A stretch of DNA of 64,000 bases from Actinomycetota bacterium (GCA_020637055.1 JACJWR010000004.1:124001-188000), one strand, 5' to 3'; shown: positions 25,923 through 34,980, numbered from the stretch's first letter. The notes: a model not told the origin generated them from the letters alone. Numbers and translations are program-made.

Positions 25923-25991
25923 GGTTGGGTCCTCTCGCGACCACGACGGCACTCGCCGCGGCCAGGTTGTCGGCGACCGGCTCGCCCGAGG

Positions 25992-27023
25992 TCAGAGGGA
26001 GTCGGACAGTGCCTTGATCGGCATGTTCAGTTCGGACAACATATCGAGGTCGGAGTCGGCGGTGCGACCCAGCGTCGTGAGGTAGTTGCCCACGATCACC
26101 GCGTTGATGCCGCCGAGCAGGCCGTCGCGGGTGCCCGGGTCGCCCAGGGTCAGCTCACGTCCGCCGGCGTATCGCAGGATCGTGCGGGGCAGGGCCAACC
26201 GGAACGCCGCGATCGTTCGCAGAGCGTCGGCGGCCGGCAACACGTCCATGTCGGAGAAAGGGGTTCCGGGTCGCGGATTGAAGAAGTTCAGCGGCACCTC
26301 GTAGGGGCCCAGCTCAGCGAGCTGGGCGGCGAACTCCGCGCGCTGCTCAAGACTCTCGCCCATGCCCACGATGCCGCCGCAGCAGACCTCCAGGCCGGAC
26401 TCCGCGATCATCTGCAGGGTGTCCCAGCGTTCCTGCCAGGAGTGGGTGGTGACGACCTGCGGGAAGTAGGAGCGGGCCGTTTCGAGGTTGTGGTTGTAGC
26501 GGTGGACGCCCATGTCGCGCAGAGCCTCGGCCTGCTCGCGGGTCAAAATGCCCAGGCTGGCCGCCACGTTGATGTCGACAGCCTCGCGGATCGCGGCGAC
26601 GGCTTCGCGCATCTGGGTCATGAGTTTCTCGTCGGGTCCGCGCACAGCGGCCACGATGCAGAATTCGGTGGCGCCGGTGGCCGCGGTCTGCACGGCCGCG
26701 TCGACAAGTCCCGGGATGTCCAGCCACGCGGCCCGGACCGGGGACTCGAACAGCCCGGACTGCGAACAGAAATGACAGTCCTCGGGGCAGCCGCCGGTCT
26801 TTACCGAGACGATGCCTTCCACCTCGACCTCGGGTCCGCACCACTGCATCCGCACCTCATGGGCCAGCTCCAGCAACTCGGGCAGGCGGTCGTCGGGCAG
26901 GTTCAGCACCGCGAGGATGTCGGATTCGGGCAGTCCGAGACCCTCGCCCAGCACCGTGGCCCGGGCCCGGTCGAGGACGTCGCCGTCGGTTCGCTCGTCT
27001 GCAATGTCGAGTGTCTGGGTCAT
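25992..27023 (-). CDS. bioB: Biotin synthase
   Basis: 343 residues from the ATG at 27023. Radical-SAM motif in [16 protein letters not shown] (C-x3-C-x2-C for the [4Fe-4S] cluster), then [10 protein letters not shown] and [15 protein letters not shown]; the auxiliary cluster Arg lies in [13 protein letters not shown]. It inserts sulfur into dethiobiotin to give biotin, the last step. ATG overlaps the bioF::bioD stop as ATGA, so it is third in the operon bioA-bioFD-bioB. A BsaP candidate is 3.6 kb downstream. Confidence 0.96.
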   Translation of the reverse strand: MTQTLDIADERTDGDVLDRARATVLGEGLGLPESDILAVLNLPDDRLPELLELAHEVRMQWCGPEVEVEGIVSVKTGGCPEDCHFCSQSGLFESPVRAAWLDIPGLVDAAVQTAATGATEFCIVAAVRGPDEKLMTQMREAVAAIREAVDINVAASLGILTREQAEALRDMGVHRYNHNLETARSYFPQVVTTHSWQERWDTLQMIAESGLEVCCGGIVGMGESLEQRAEFAAQLAELGPYEVPLNFFNPRPGTPFSDMDVLPAADALRTIAAFRLALPRTILRYAGGRELTLGDPGTRDGLLGGINAVIVGNYLTTLGRTADSDLDMLSELNMPIKALSDSL

Positions 27024-29026
27024 GCCATCCTCGGTTCGCGGGTTGACTCGGGTGCGGCGGCAGATTCGGCCGCTGTGGTCATTGTGCCAATGGTCCCATT
27101 GAACCGGCCGCCGAAATGCGGGGCCAACCCGGCCTCGGCCACCGCGCGGAACTCCGCCGGCGAGAGCGACGCGCAACCGGCCGGCAGCGCGCCGGAGATC
27201 GGCGCCCCGATGAGTTCGGGCAGATCGATCAGGTTCTGCTGACAGGCGAGATCGTCCTCGGCGGGCCAAGATCCCAGCACCACGTCGGCGTCGGGAAGGC
27301 CTCGTCGGCGCAATGCCTCGAGGGTGAGGGCGGTGTGGTTGAGGGTGCCCAGCGCCGGATCGGCCACCACCACCAGTTCCGGCGCCGATCCGCCGGCCCG
27401 GGCAAGCGCCCCCATCAGGTCGGCGAACGTCTCGCCGGCGTCATTGAAGCGGACCAACGCCCCGCCGGCTCCCTCGACCAACACCAGGTCGGCCGACCGT
27501 CGGAGTTCGACGATCCGAGACGCGAGTTCGGTCACCGTGGGCGCGGGACGACCGCTGACCCGTGCCGCGGCTTCGGGGGAGAGCGGATCGGGGTATCGGA
27601 CCAACTCGACACAGTGCAGGTCCGCCTCGTTGAGGCGGCGCACGACATCGAGGTCGCCCTCGTCGTCGGGGCCGACGCCGGTCTGCACCGGCTTGACCAC
27701 CACCACGTCGAGGCCCGCAGCGGCCGCCAGCGAGGCCAGGGCGGCAGTCACAATCGTCTTCCCGACTCCGGTTCCGGTGCCCGTGACCACCCGGAGCGCT
27801 CCGTCGCGATCACTGGCCGGGCCGTCGGCTGCACGAATGGTTCGAGTCGGCGGGCGACGAGGGTCGGATGCTGCGAGGTCGGCGCGGGCCGCCCCGAGCG
27901 CCAGTCCGACGACCTCGAGTTGATCCGAGGTCATTCCGGCCCGGGCGGTGAGTCGCAGGCAGGATTCCCCGGCGGGCACCGACGGCGGGCGGAAACAGCC
28001 GACCGAAACTCCGTGCGCGGCGCAGACCGCCTGGGCCGCCACCGCGACATCCGGATCGCCGACCGGAAGTGAGACCACAGCCCCCCGACTCGGAGCCGGC
28101 GACCAGCCCGCGGCCGCCGCCACATCGCACAGTTGTTCCGCCACCCGGCGCACCTCGGCGGGCAACTCCGGTTCGGACTCCAGGATGCGGATCGCCGCCA
28201 GGGCGGCCGCAGTCGGCGCCGGCGCCAGTCCGGTGTCGAAGATCATCGTTCGGGCGGTGTTGACCAGGGCGTCGATCACTTGCACCGGACCGAGAACCGC
28301 GCCGCCCTGAGCGCCCAATGATTTCGACAGCGTCGCGCTGACTACGACGTCGGCCTCGCCGGCGATTCCGGCGGCGGCCGCAGCGCCACGGCCGCCCGGG
28401 CCGACGATGCCGAGGGCGTGGGCCTCGTCGACGACGAGGGCGGCGCCGTGCTCCCGGGCGATCCGGTGCAGCCGGGCCAACGGGGCCAATCCGCCGTCGA
28501 CGCTGAATACCGCGTCGGTGACGAGGATCGCCCGGGGATGCCGCCGTTCTGCCAGCAGGCGCGCTGCCGCATCGGCATCCAGGTGCGGGTAGACCGCCAC
28601 CGATGCGCGGCTGAGTCGGCAGCCGTCGATCAGCGAGGCGTGGTTGAGCCGGTCCGCGACGATCAGGGTCTCGGAGTCGGCCAGCGCGGTGAGCACCGCC
28701 AGGTTCGCCAGGTAGCCGGAACTGAACAGCAGCCCTGCCTCGGTGCCGACGAAGCCGGCTAGGGCCGATTCGAGTTCACCGTGCAACTCCAAGGCGCCGA
28801 CCACGAGTCGGGAGGCGGTTGACCCGGCACCCCAACGTCGGGTGGCGTCGGCGGCGGCCTCGACCAGTCGGGGATCGCGGGCGAGCGAAAGGTAGTCGTT
28901 GGAGGCCGCGTCGATCAGTGTCGGATCAGCGGGGCGCGGGCGCAGCGATCGGGTGAGCCCGGCCGCCGACCGGGCCGCAGCGGCCGACGCCAGGTGGTCC
29001 CAGACATTTGCCGGGCCGCCGGTCAC
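27020..29026 (-). CDS. bioF-bioD: Fused 8-amino-7-oxononanoate synthase / dethiobiotin synthetase
   Basis: 668 residues, GTG at 29026 overlapping the bioA stop as GTGA. Residues 1-~380 are Bio[40 protein letters not shown], and the PLP Lys in [13 protein letters not shown]. After a ~30-residue Arg/Pro-rich linker, residues ~412-640 are BioD: P-loop [24 protein letters not shown], and VEGAGGALV. The two activities (pimeloyl thioester + alanine to KAPA; DAPA + CO2 + ATP to dethiobiotin) are separated by the BioA step, encoded next door. No stop or frameshift separates the halves. In mycobacteria bioF and bioD are separate, adjacent genes. Confidence 0.93.
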   Translation of the reverse strand: MTGGPANVWDHLASAAAARSAAGLTRSLRPRPADPTLIDAASNDYLSLARDPRLVEAAADATRRWGAGSTASRLVVGALELHGELESALAGFVGTEAGLLFSSGYLANLAVLTALADSETLIVADRLNHASLIDGCRLSRASVAVYPHLDADAAARLLAERRHPRAILVTDAVFSVDGGLAPLARLHRIAREHGAALVVDEAHALGIVGPGGRGAAAAAGIAGEADVVVSATLSKSLGAQGGAVLGPVQVIDALVNTARTMIFDTGLAPAPTAAALAAIRILESEPELPAEVRRVAEQLCDVAAAAGWSPAPSRGAVVSLPVGDPDVAVAAQAVCAAHGVSVGCFRPPSVPAGESCLRLTARAGMTSDQLEVVGLALGAARADLAASDPRRPPTRTIRAADGPASDRDGALRVVTGTGTGVGKTIVTAALASLAAAAGLDVVVVKPVQTGVGPDDEGDLDVVRRLNEADLHCVELVRYPDPLSPEAAARVSGRPAPTVTELASRIVELRRSADLVLVEGAGGALVRFNDAGETFADLMGALARAGGSAPELVVVADPALGTLNHTALTLEALRRRGLPDADVVLGSWPAEDDLACQQNLIDLPELIGAPISGALPAGCASLSPAEFRAVAEAGLAPHFGGRFNGTIGTMTTAAESAAAPESTREPRMA

Positions 29027-30396
29027 TGCACCACCGTGCGGATCGCGTCCGACACCGTGCCCGTCAGCAGTTCGACCTCGTCGTCGGCGATCGCCAACGG
29101 TGGCATCAGCACCACGACGTCACCCAGTGGACGCACCCAGACACCCCGGCTGCGAGCGGCCTGGCACACCGCGAATCCGGTTCGGTCACCCACCGATTCG
29201 ACCTCGATGCCGGTCATCGTGCCGATCCGCCGCACCTCGCGGACGCCGTCGTAGTCAGCCAGTGGCTCCAGCAATCGCCCCATGAGTTCGCCGACCTCGT
29301 GGGCGCGAGCCACGCTGCCTTCGGCGGCCATCAGGTCGAGGTTCGCGATGGCGGCGGCCGCCGCCAGCGGGTTGGCGGTGTAGGAGTGTCCATGGAAGAA
29401 CGTCCGGGCGGAGGCGGGAGTGCCGAGGAATGCCCGGTAGAGGTCCTCGGTGGCGAGTACCGCCGAGAGCGGCAGGTAGCCGGCCGTGATGCCTTTGCCG
29501 CAGGTGAGCAGATCCGGAGTGATGCCGGCGTGCTCGCAGGCCCACATGCGTCCGGTCCGACCGATTCCGGTGGCCACCTCGTCGGCGATCAAGTAGATGC
29601 CGAACTCGTCGCAGAGCGCGCGGGCGCCCCGGACGAACGATTCGTCGTGGGTGAGCATGCCACCGGCCGCCTGGACCATGGGTTCGATCACCAGCGCGGA
29701 GATGGTCTCGTGGTGCTCGAGGAACAGGGCGCGGAGTTCGGTCAAGACTTCGCCCGCGCGCTGGGTCCGACTCTGCCGCGGGTCGGCCAGTACCCCTGGG
29801 CTGGACACTTGGTGCGTGCGCAGCATGACCGATCGGTAGGTCTGGTGGAACAGGTCGATCCCGCCGACGCTGACCGCACCGAGGGTGTCGCCGTGATAGC
29901 CCTCGGCCACATGTGCATAGAACGGTCGGATCTGACCGTTCTGGGCGTGGGCCTGGTAGGCGATCTTCAGCGCGGCTTCCACGGCACTCGCCCCGTCTCC
30001 GGCGTAGAACACCCGGTCGAGTCCGGCGGGTGCGCTTGCCAGCAACCGCTCCGCCAGCACGATTCCCGGTTCGTGGGTGAGGCCCAGGAAGGTTGTGTGG
30101 TCGAGGCGGCCGAGTTGTTCGACGATCGCCGCGTTGATCTCGGGTCGGCGGTGGCCATGGACGTTCACCCACAGCGAGGACACCCCGTCGAGGTAGCGAT
30201 TGCCATCGGTGTCGGTGAAGTACATCCCCTCGGCGTGGTCCACCACGATGGGTTCGTCAGCCAGCCAGACCGACTGCTGGGTGAAGGGGTGCCAGAGCAC
30301 GGAGGCGTCGCGGTCGATCAAGTCCGCCGTACGACTCCGGCGGTCGGATTCGGATCCGCCCGTGGTCCCGGGCTGCTTGCCGTCGGTCGGGATCAT
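29023..30396 (-). CDS. bioA: Adenosylmethionine--8-amino-7-oxononanoate aminotransferase
   Basis: 457 residues from the ATG at 30396. A class III PLP aminotransferase with BioA hallmarks: VLWHPFTQQ near the N-terminus, SSLWVNVHGH, FYAGDGASAVEAALK, IADEVATGIGRTG and CGKGITAGYLPLSA with the PLP Lys, FFHGHSYTANPLA. It converts KAPA to DAPA using S-adenosylmethionine. First gene of the operon; the 63-bp gap to the divergent pdtaS holds a perfect palindrome. All operon joints are 4-nt overlaps. Confidence 0.95.
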   Translation of the reverse strand: MIPTDGKQPGTTGGSESDRRSRTADLIDRDASVLWHPFTQQSVWLADEPIVVDHAEGMYFTDTDGNRYLDGVSSLWVNVHGHRRPEINAAIVEQLGRLDHTTFLGLTHEPGIVLAERLLASAPAGLDRVFYAGDGASAVEAALKIAYQAHAQNGQIRPFYAHVAEGYHGDTLGAVSVGGIDLFHQTYRSVMLRTHQVSSPGVLADPRQSRTQRAGEVLTELRALFLEHHETISALVIEPMVQAAGGMLTHDESFVRGARALCDEFGIYLIADEVATGIGRTGRMWACEHAGITPDLLTCGKGITAGYLPLSAVLATEDLYRAFLGTPASARTFFHGHSYTANPLAAAAAIANLDLMAAEGSVARAHEVGELMGRLLEPLADYDGVREVRRIGTMTGIEVESVGDRTGFAVCQAARSRGVWVRPLGDVVVLMPPLAIADDEVELLTGTVSDAIRTVVQ

Positions 30397-30416
30397 GTTG
30401 AAATCGTGCCAGGCTC

Positions 30417-30430
30417 GGATCGGCCGATCC
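30417..30430. promoter_or_regulatory. 14-bp perfect palindrome in bioA/pdtaS divergent region
   Basis: GGATCGGCCGATCC sits centrally in the 63 bp between bioA (leftward) and pdtaS (rightward), 20 nt upstream of the bioA start. It is a candidate operator for the biotin operon. It does not resemble the BioQ or BirA sites I know, so the regulator is open. Confidence 0.45.
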
Positions 30431-30459
30431 TGCGCCGGGTTCCGGCGTACCCTTGACGG

Positions 30460-31908
30460 GTGGCTGACATGGCCCGCCTGGTGCGCGAGCACGGCGACCT
30501 CACCTCCGAGCAGTTCGCTCGATTGCGCGACCTGGTCGCGGACTGGTCGGTGATCGCCGACCTCGCATTCGCCGACCTCGTCCTGTGGATTCCCACCTGG
30601 AACGGCGGTGGTTACGTCGCGGTGGCGCATCAACGGCCGGACACCGCCCGCACCTGCTTCCTCGACGACGTGGTGGGCACCTTCATCCCGCGCGGTCGGC
30701 GGCCGGTGATGGATCGCGCCCTCTCCAGCGCCCGCCCGCAGGTCGCTGGTTCGCGATCTGGGCGGGTGCGACACCAGATGTACCCGTTGATCAGCGGCGG
30801 TGCGGTGTTCGCCCTCGTCGGCCGTTACACCTTGGCCGACGCCGGCGACGCGGGCCGCCTCGGCGAGGCCTACCGACAGGCGGCCGACGACCTCTGCGCA
30901 ATGATCGTCTCCGGCGAGTTCCCACTGCCGGAGCGGGACCGCGATCCGAATTGGCGAGTAGGTGGGGGACTCATCAGGCTCGACAGTTCCGGGGTGGTGA
31001 CGTTCGCGTCGCCGAACGCCATGTCGGCATTCCGCCGGTTGGGGGCGGCGGTGGACCTGCATCAGACGGTGCTCGCCCGACTGGCACCCCGTTTGCACGA
31101 CCGCGCCGATGGCACCGATCCGGACGTCGCCCGGGTTGCCTCGGGGACGGTGGCCGGCCGGGTCGAACTCGAGCATTCCGGGGCGACGCTGCAACTGGAA
31201 TCGTTGCCTTTGACGGCCTCGGGAGTGCCACGTGGGGCCCTGGTGCTGGTGCGCGACGTCACCGAACTGCGGCACCGCGAGCGGGCCCTGATGACCAAGG
31301 AGGCGAGCCTGCGCGAGGTGCATCACCGCATCAAGAACAACTTGCAGATGGTTGCCGCACTCTTGCGGATGCAGGCGAGGAGGGTCACCAGTGAAGAGGC
31401 CCGGGGCGCGCTGACCGACGCGGGTACCAGGGTGGGAGCCATCGCGGTGGTGCACGAGGTGTTGGCCGCTTCGGCCGAGGGAGCGGTGGATTTCGACGAT
31501 GTCATCGATCGAGTCTTGGCCATGGCCGGTGAGCTCGCGCCGGATGCACGGCTACGGCGCGAGGGTTCGGTCGGCACCTGGCCCACCGAGGTGGCCACGC
31601 CGATGGCCATGTGTCTGGCGGAGATCGTCGCCAATGCGGTGGAGCACTCCGGTCCGGGTGCTCGCGTCCTGGTGGACGCCCGCCGATCCGGTGATACCGC
31701 GCTGGTGCGCGTCGACGACAACGGTCCCGGGCTGCCGGTGGGCTTCTCGCCGCTGGACTCGGGAAGGCTAGGGCTGCAGATCGTCACCACCCTGGTCACC
31801 GAGAACGGCGGAACGGTCGATTGGCGCAACCGTGCCGGGGGCGGTGCGAGCGTGACCCTGGAATTCCGGAAAAGCCTGACGGCGCAAGGGGAATCGGGTG
31901 TGAGATAG
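30460..31908 (+). CDS. pdtaS: Sensor histidine kinase PdtaS
   Basis: 482 residues, GTG at 30460 (ATG at 30469 is an alternative). N-terminal GAF-like domain (~1-150), a PAS-like domain (~165-280), then a HisKA_2 dimerisation domain with the phospho-accepting His in REVHHRIKNNLQMVAALL (~293), and an HATPase domain with EIVANAVEHSG (N-box) and VDDNGPGLP (G1-box). No membrane helix, so a cytoplasmic sensor. In mycobacteria PdtaS phosphorylates the RNA-binding antiterminator PdtaR; no pdtaR gene is in the window. The pairing with whiB1 downstream is conserved. Confidence 0.9.
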   Translation: MADMARLVREHGDLTSEQFARLRDLVADWSVIADLAFADLVLWIPTWNGGGYVAVAHQRPDTARTCFLDDVVGTFIPRGRRPVMDRALSSARPQVAGSRSGRVRHQMYPLISGGAVFALVGRYTLADAGDAGRLGEAYRQAADDLCAMIVSGEFPLPERDRDPNWRVGGGLIRLDSSGVVTFASPNAMSAFRRLGAAVDLHQTVLARLAPRLHDRADGTDPDVARVASGTVAGRVELEHSGATLQLESLPLTASGVPRGALVLVRDVTELRHRERALMTKEASLREVHHRIKNNLQMVAALLRMQARRVTSEEARGALTDAGTRVGAIAVVHEVLAASAEGAVDFDDVIDRVLAMAGELAPDARLRREGSVGTWPTEVATPMAMCLAEIVANAVEHSGPGARVLVDARRSGDTALVRVDDNGPGLPVGFSPLDSGRLGLQIVTTLVTENGGTVDWRNRAGGGASVTLEFRKSLTAQGESGVR

Positions 31909-32069
31909 CCGACACCGGGGATTCGCAGGTCAATGGGGCGTGGCTCTTGTGCAGGGCCCCGGGTGTGTGTGACCCTAGAGATCAACAGGGCGAACAATAG
32001 GTCATGTCCAACCTTGCCGAGACATCGCCCCCATCTCGTTCCCGCAATATGAAAGTGGAGGTCCGCCAG
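31909..32069 (+). other. 161-nt leader region of whiB1
   Basis: No credible ORF: an in-frame upstream ATG (32004) would add 22 residues absent from WhiB1 proteins. A GTGTGTGTGA stretch is seen near 31963, but no full CRP-type dyad. It probably holds the whiB1 promoter and 5' UTR. Confidence 0.5.
32057..32062 (+). promoter_or_regulatory. Ribosome binding site fixing the whiB1 start
   Basis: GGAGGT, 7 nt before the ATG at 32070. The upstream ATG at 32004 lacks a comparable site. Confidence 0.8.
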
Positions 32070-32318
32070 ATGGACTGGCGCTACGAAGCCGCATGCCTTA
32101 CGCACGACCCGGAATTGTTCTTCCCGATCGGTGACTCCGGTCCTGCCCTCGACCAGGTGGAGCAGGCCAAGGTCGTCTGCCGCACCTGCCCGGTGATGCA
32201 GGAGTGCCTCGCCTGGGCGCTGGAGACCGGCCAGGACTTCGGTGTCTGGGGCGGGATGAGCGAAGCCGAGCGCCTCTCGTTGCGTCGGCGTCGCTCGCGC
32301 GTGGTCGCCCGCGGCTGA
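32070..32318 (+). CDS. whiB1: WhiB-family iron-sulfur regulator WhiB1
   Basis: 82 residues starting MDWRYEAAC, as in WhiB1 proteins. Four Cys (AACLTHDPELFFP, VVCRTCPVMQEC) bind a [4Fe-4S] cluster; the GVWGGMSEAER turn and a basic C-terminus (RRRRSR) complete the family pattern. WhiB1 binds the primary sigma factor region 4 and responds to nitric oxide. Convergent with the lipid kinase, stops 3 nt apart; the same neighbours occur in Mycobacterium. Confidence 0.95.
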   Translation: MDWRYEAACLTHDPELFFPIGDSGPALDQVEQAKVVCRTCPVMQECLAWALETGQDFGVWGGMSEAERLSLRRRRSRVVARG

Positions 32319-32321
32319 GTT

Positions 32322-33281
32322 TCAGCAGTACTCCCGGAGCATCTCCGGGTGTGAGGTGAACTTCGCCGAGGTGATTTCCCCGAGGCCTTCGCCGTCGATC
32401 TGAAGTGCGACCGGCGGGTCGCAGGCGGCTGTGAATGACCCCAGGTCGATGCCGACGTACAGGTGCTTCGTCGAACCCGCCCTGCTTTTCATCAACATCC
32501 GGCGGGAGTACCTGATTCCGTCGACGAAGCGCATCCGCCGAACCGCCCACACGCCCAATCCGTTCTCCCAGGTGACGTCAGGAAGCGGGTTCACCGGCAG
32601 CGTGCCCAGGTAGGTCCACGGCGATGCGTTCTGGATGATCGCCATGTGGACGTTGTCGATCTCACCATCCGCCGGCACGTCGAGCGTGATGGCCGGGGCC
32701 TTGCGGTCGACCGCGGTGAAGAAGGAGCGCACCGAAGTCACCAGGTACCGGGTGGGTGTCGCCTCTTTGCCTTTGGCCCGCTGGGCCTCCATGGAATGGA
32801 TGATTTCGGCATCGAGGCCCAGCCCTGCGTTGAAAGTGATCCATCGGGCGAAGTTCTCGCCGTCGGCCCGCGTCCCCTCGGCGTGGGCCAGACAGACCAA
32901 GGTGGTGCGGTCGTCCCGGATGGCGGCCACCAGTTCGCCGGTGGCCTCGACCGGATCCATCGGGAAGCCCAACGCCCGGGTGAAGACATTGGCGCTGCCG
33001 CCCGGAACGGCGCCGAGGGCGGGTAGTTCAGCCGCGCTGCGGTCGCCGCGGGCCGACATGATGCCGTTCACGGTCTCGTTGACGGTCCCGTCGCCACCGA
33101 GGGTGACGACGATGTCGAGGCCCTCGACCACCGCTCGGGCGCCGAGTTCCATGGCATGGCCCCGGTGGTCGGTTCGTACGGTCTCCAGGTCGAATTGGTC
33201 GGCCAAGGCATGGATGAGGACGTCTCGGGTGCGGTCTGTGGTGGCAGTCGCTTTCGGGTTCACAACCAACAGTCCGCGCAT
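32322..33281 (-). CDS. Diacylglycerol-kinase-family lipid kinase
   Basis: 319 residues. The catalytic domain has LLVVNPKAT near the N-terminus, VVTLGGDGTVNETVNG (GGDGT nucleotide motif, ~62) and LGAVPGGSANVFTRALG. The C-terminal beta-sandwich includes FNAGLGLDAEIIH. These enzymes phosphorylate diacylglycerol or sphingoid-type lipids at the membrane face. Gene order with whiB1 is conserved in Mycobacterium, where the neighbour is also a DAGK-family protein. Confidence 0.9.
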   Translation of the reverse strand: MRGLLVVNPKATATTDRTRDVLIHALADQFDLETVRTDHRGHAMELGARAVVEGLDIVVTLGGDGTVNETVNGIMSARGDRSAAELPALGAVPGGSANVFTRALGFPMDPVEATGELVAAIRDDRTTLVCLAHAEGTRADGENFARWITFNAGLGLDAEIIHSMEAQRAKGKEATPTRYLVTSVRSFFTAVDRKAPAITLDVPADGEIDNVHMAIIQNASPWTYLGTLPVNPLPDVTWENGLGVWAVRRMRFVDGIRYSRRMLMKSRAGSTKHLYVGIDLGSFTAACDPPVALQIDGEGLGEITSAKFTSHPEMLREYC

Positions 33282-33357
33282 CCCGCCAGCCTAGTCCTCG
33301 TAGGCGTAGGGGGGTCGCCCGGTGGCCGCCCGGACGGTCGATGGTTAGGGTCGCGGC

Positions 33358-33777
33358 GTGAACAGTTCCACTCCTTGGCCGTTGCGCGCAGCCATAGCGT
33401 GGAGTGCGGCAGAGAGCGTGGCCCTGGTCGCCTACGCACTGGCCATCGGGATCGCGGCCCGCGACTCGCGCGGGTCGTCGATCACGGCCACCGGTTGGGA
33501 GATGGCGGTGTACCTGGCGTTCGCCGCCCTCATCGGATTCCTGTGCTTCGGACTGATCCGCCGCAACTCCCTGGCCCGAACCCCGTTCCTGGTGACCCAG
33601 GCGTTCGTGGTGATCGTCGGCTGGACCGTGTTCTCCGGTGATGGCGGCCTGACCAAAGCAGTGGGCGTGATCATCCTCGTGGTCGGGGTGACCGGGGTCC
33701 TCCTCGGCTTCAGTCCAGGCTTGGCTCAGGCGCTGGAGTCCGATGCCTCCGCCGATCCCGACCGCACCGGCCGGTGA
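33358..33777 (+). CDS. Four-helix integral membrane protein, unknown
   Basis: 139 residues, GTG at 33358. Four predicted membrane helices (AAIAWSAAESVALVAYALAIG; MAVYLAFAALIGFLCFGLI; FLVTQAFVVIVGWTVF; AVGVIILVVGVTGVLLGF), short loops, and an acidic C-terminus. This topology is common among uncharacterised actinobacterial membrane proteins. No functional motif is visible. Convergent with sigF, 25 nt apart. Confidence 0.75.
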   Translation: MNSSTPWPLRAAIAWSAAESVALVAYALAIGIAARDSRGSSITATGWEMAVYLAFAALIGFLCFGLIRRNSLARTPFLVTQAFVVIVGWTVFSGDGGLTKAVGVIILVVGVTGVLLGFSPGLAQALESDASADPDRTGR

Positions 33778-33802
33778 GCCTGTCTCGACACCCGTGCGGC
33801 GT

Positions 33803-34579
33803 CTACTCGGACGCGTCTTCGCCCAGCGTTTCGCGCAGTTCGGCCAAGGTCTTGCTCAACAACCGCGAAACGTGCACCTGCGAGATGCCGAGCGACTCGG
33901 CGATTTCGCTCTGGGTCTTGTGTCCGAAGAACCGCATCACCAGGATCTGCCGCTGCCGTGGTTCCAGCGCGGCCAGGGCGGGACGCAGCGTCTCCCGATC
34001 CACCACCAGCGAGATCTCCAGATCTTCGGTGCCCAGGCTGTCTCCGATACCGCGGGAATCGTGCTCGGAGGGCGCCTCGAGCGACGCCGACGAGTAGGCC
34101 TGGGCGGATTCCAGGGCTTCCAGCACATCGTCTTCGTCGACCCCGAGGGCCTCGGCCACCTCCGCGACCGTCGGCGACCGGCCCAACGTATTGGTCAACT
34201 CCTCCCGGGTGCGGCGGATCTTGATCCCCAGATCCTGGAGCCGCCGCGGCACCTTGACGCTCCACCCTCGATCCCGGAAGTGGCGCTTGATCTCGCCGAT
34301 GATCGTCGGTGTCGCATAGGTGGCGAAGCCCGCGCCGCGGCTGGCGTCGAACCGGTCGATGGCTTTCAGCAGACCGATCGAGCCGACCTGCATGAGGTCG
34401 TCGGTGGGCTCCCCCCGGTCGGTGAATCGGCGCACGATGTGGGCGACCAGCGGCATGTGCAACTTGACCAGTTGTTCCCGGGCCTCGGCGACGTCTTCCG
34501 GAGTCGCGTCCGGATCTGCGACGGTCGCCAGCAACTCGGCATCGTGATAGTCCTTCGCCGCAGCTCGCGGCGTGCTCAT
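33803..34579 (-). CDS. sigF: SigB/SigF-family alternative sigma factor
   Basis: 258 residues. Region 2 with DLMQVGSIGLLKAIDRFDASRGAGFATYATPTIIGEIKRHFRD (quoted in parts: DLMQVGSIGLLKAIDRF; FATYATPTIIGEIKRHF), region 3 beginning VPRRLQDLGIKIRR, and region 4 QRQILVMRFFGHKTQSEIAESL with a helix-turn-helix SQVHVSRLLSK. This is group 3, the SigF/SigB type directing stress or stationary-phase genes. Its ATG overlaps the stop of the anti-sigma gene as ATGA, the same order as usfX-sigF in mycobacteria. Confidence 0.92.
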   Translation of the reverse strand: MSTPRAAAKDYHDAELLATVADPDATPEDVAEAREQLVKLHMPLVAHIVRRFTDRGEPTDDLMQVGSIGLLKAIDRFDASRGAGFATYATPTIIGEIKRHFRDRGWSVKVPRRLQDLGIKIRRTREELTNTLGRSPTVAEVAEALGVDEDDVLEALESAQAYSSASLEAPSEHDSRGIGDSLGTEDLEISLVVDRETLRPALAALEPRQRQILVMRFFGHKTQSEIAESLGISQVHVSRLLSKTLAELRETLGEDASE

Positions 34580-34980
34580 TGCGGATCCCCGGTTGCCAAC
34601 CCGAATCGACTCTCCGCTTCGGCGACGAACCGGACCACGAGCCGGCCGTCTTCGAGTTGGACGCGGGCGTCATCGGCGAGTTCGGTCAGCAGCAGCCAGG
34701 CGAACGACGACTCGTCGACTCCCACGTCGGTGAGGCCACAGGCCACCGAGGCCCGCACCTCGAGCCGGTCGCTGTGGACCCAGCAGCGCACCTCCACCTC
34801 GTCGCCCGGACACATCTCCAGCAGCAGCGCCAAAGATTCTTGGGTGCACTGTCGGACGTCATCGATGCGGTCGAGTCCGAATCCGGCGATCGCGGCGCAC
34901 GAGACCGCCACCACCCGCGCCAACGGCAGTCGGCGGGCATCGGCCGGAACCGTGAGGACGACTTGGTTCGGGTCGGGCAT
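34576..34980 (-). CDS. RsbW/UsfX-type anti-sigma factor, degenerate ATP site
   Basis: 134 residues from the ATG at 34980 (AGAGGAG 8 nt upstream). Size, the sequence GFGLDRIDDVRQCTQESLALLL and LEVRASVACGLTDV, and position directly before sigF identify the GHKL anti-sigma family. The expected N-box (E-A-x-x-N-A) reads ESLALL here, so the Mg-ATP Asn is not recognisable, nor is a clear DxGxG box. It likely binds SigF; whether it can still phosphorylate an anti-anti-sigma partner is doubtful. No such partner gene is nearby. Confidence 0.78.
   Translation of the reverse strand: MPDPNQVVLTVPADARRLPLARVVAVSCAAIAGFGLDRIDDVRQCTQESLALLLEMCPGDEVEVRCWVHSDRLEVRASVACGLTDVGVDESSFAWLLLTELADDARVQLEDGRLVVRFVAEAESRFGLATGDPQ

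Noticed and set aside
31950..31990. CRP-type operator upstream of whiB1
   Set aside because: A TGTGA half-site is present, but no correctly spaced TCACA partner follows.
32004..32069. 22-residue N-terminal extension of WhiB1
   Set aside because: WhiB1 proteins start at MDWR, and a GGAGGT sits 7 nt before that ATG.
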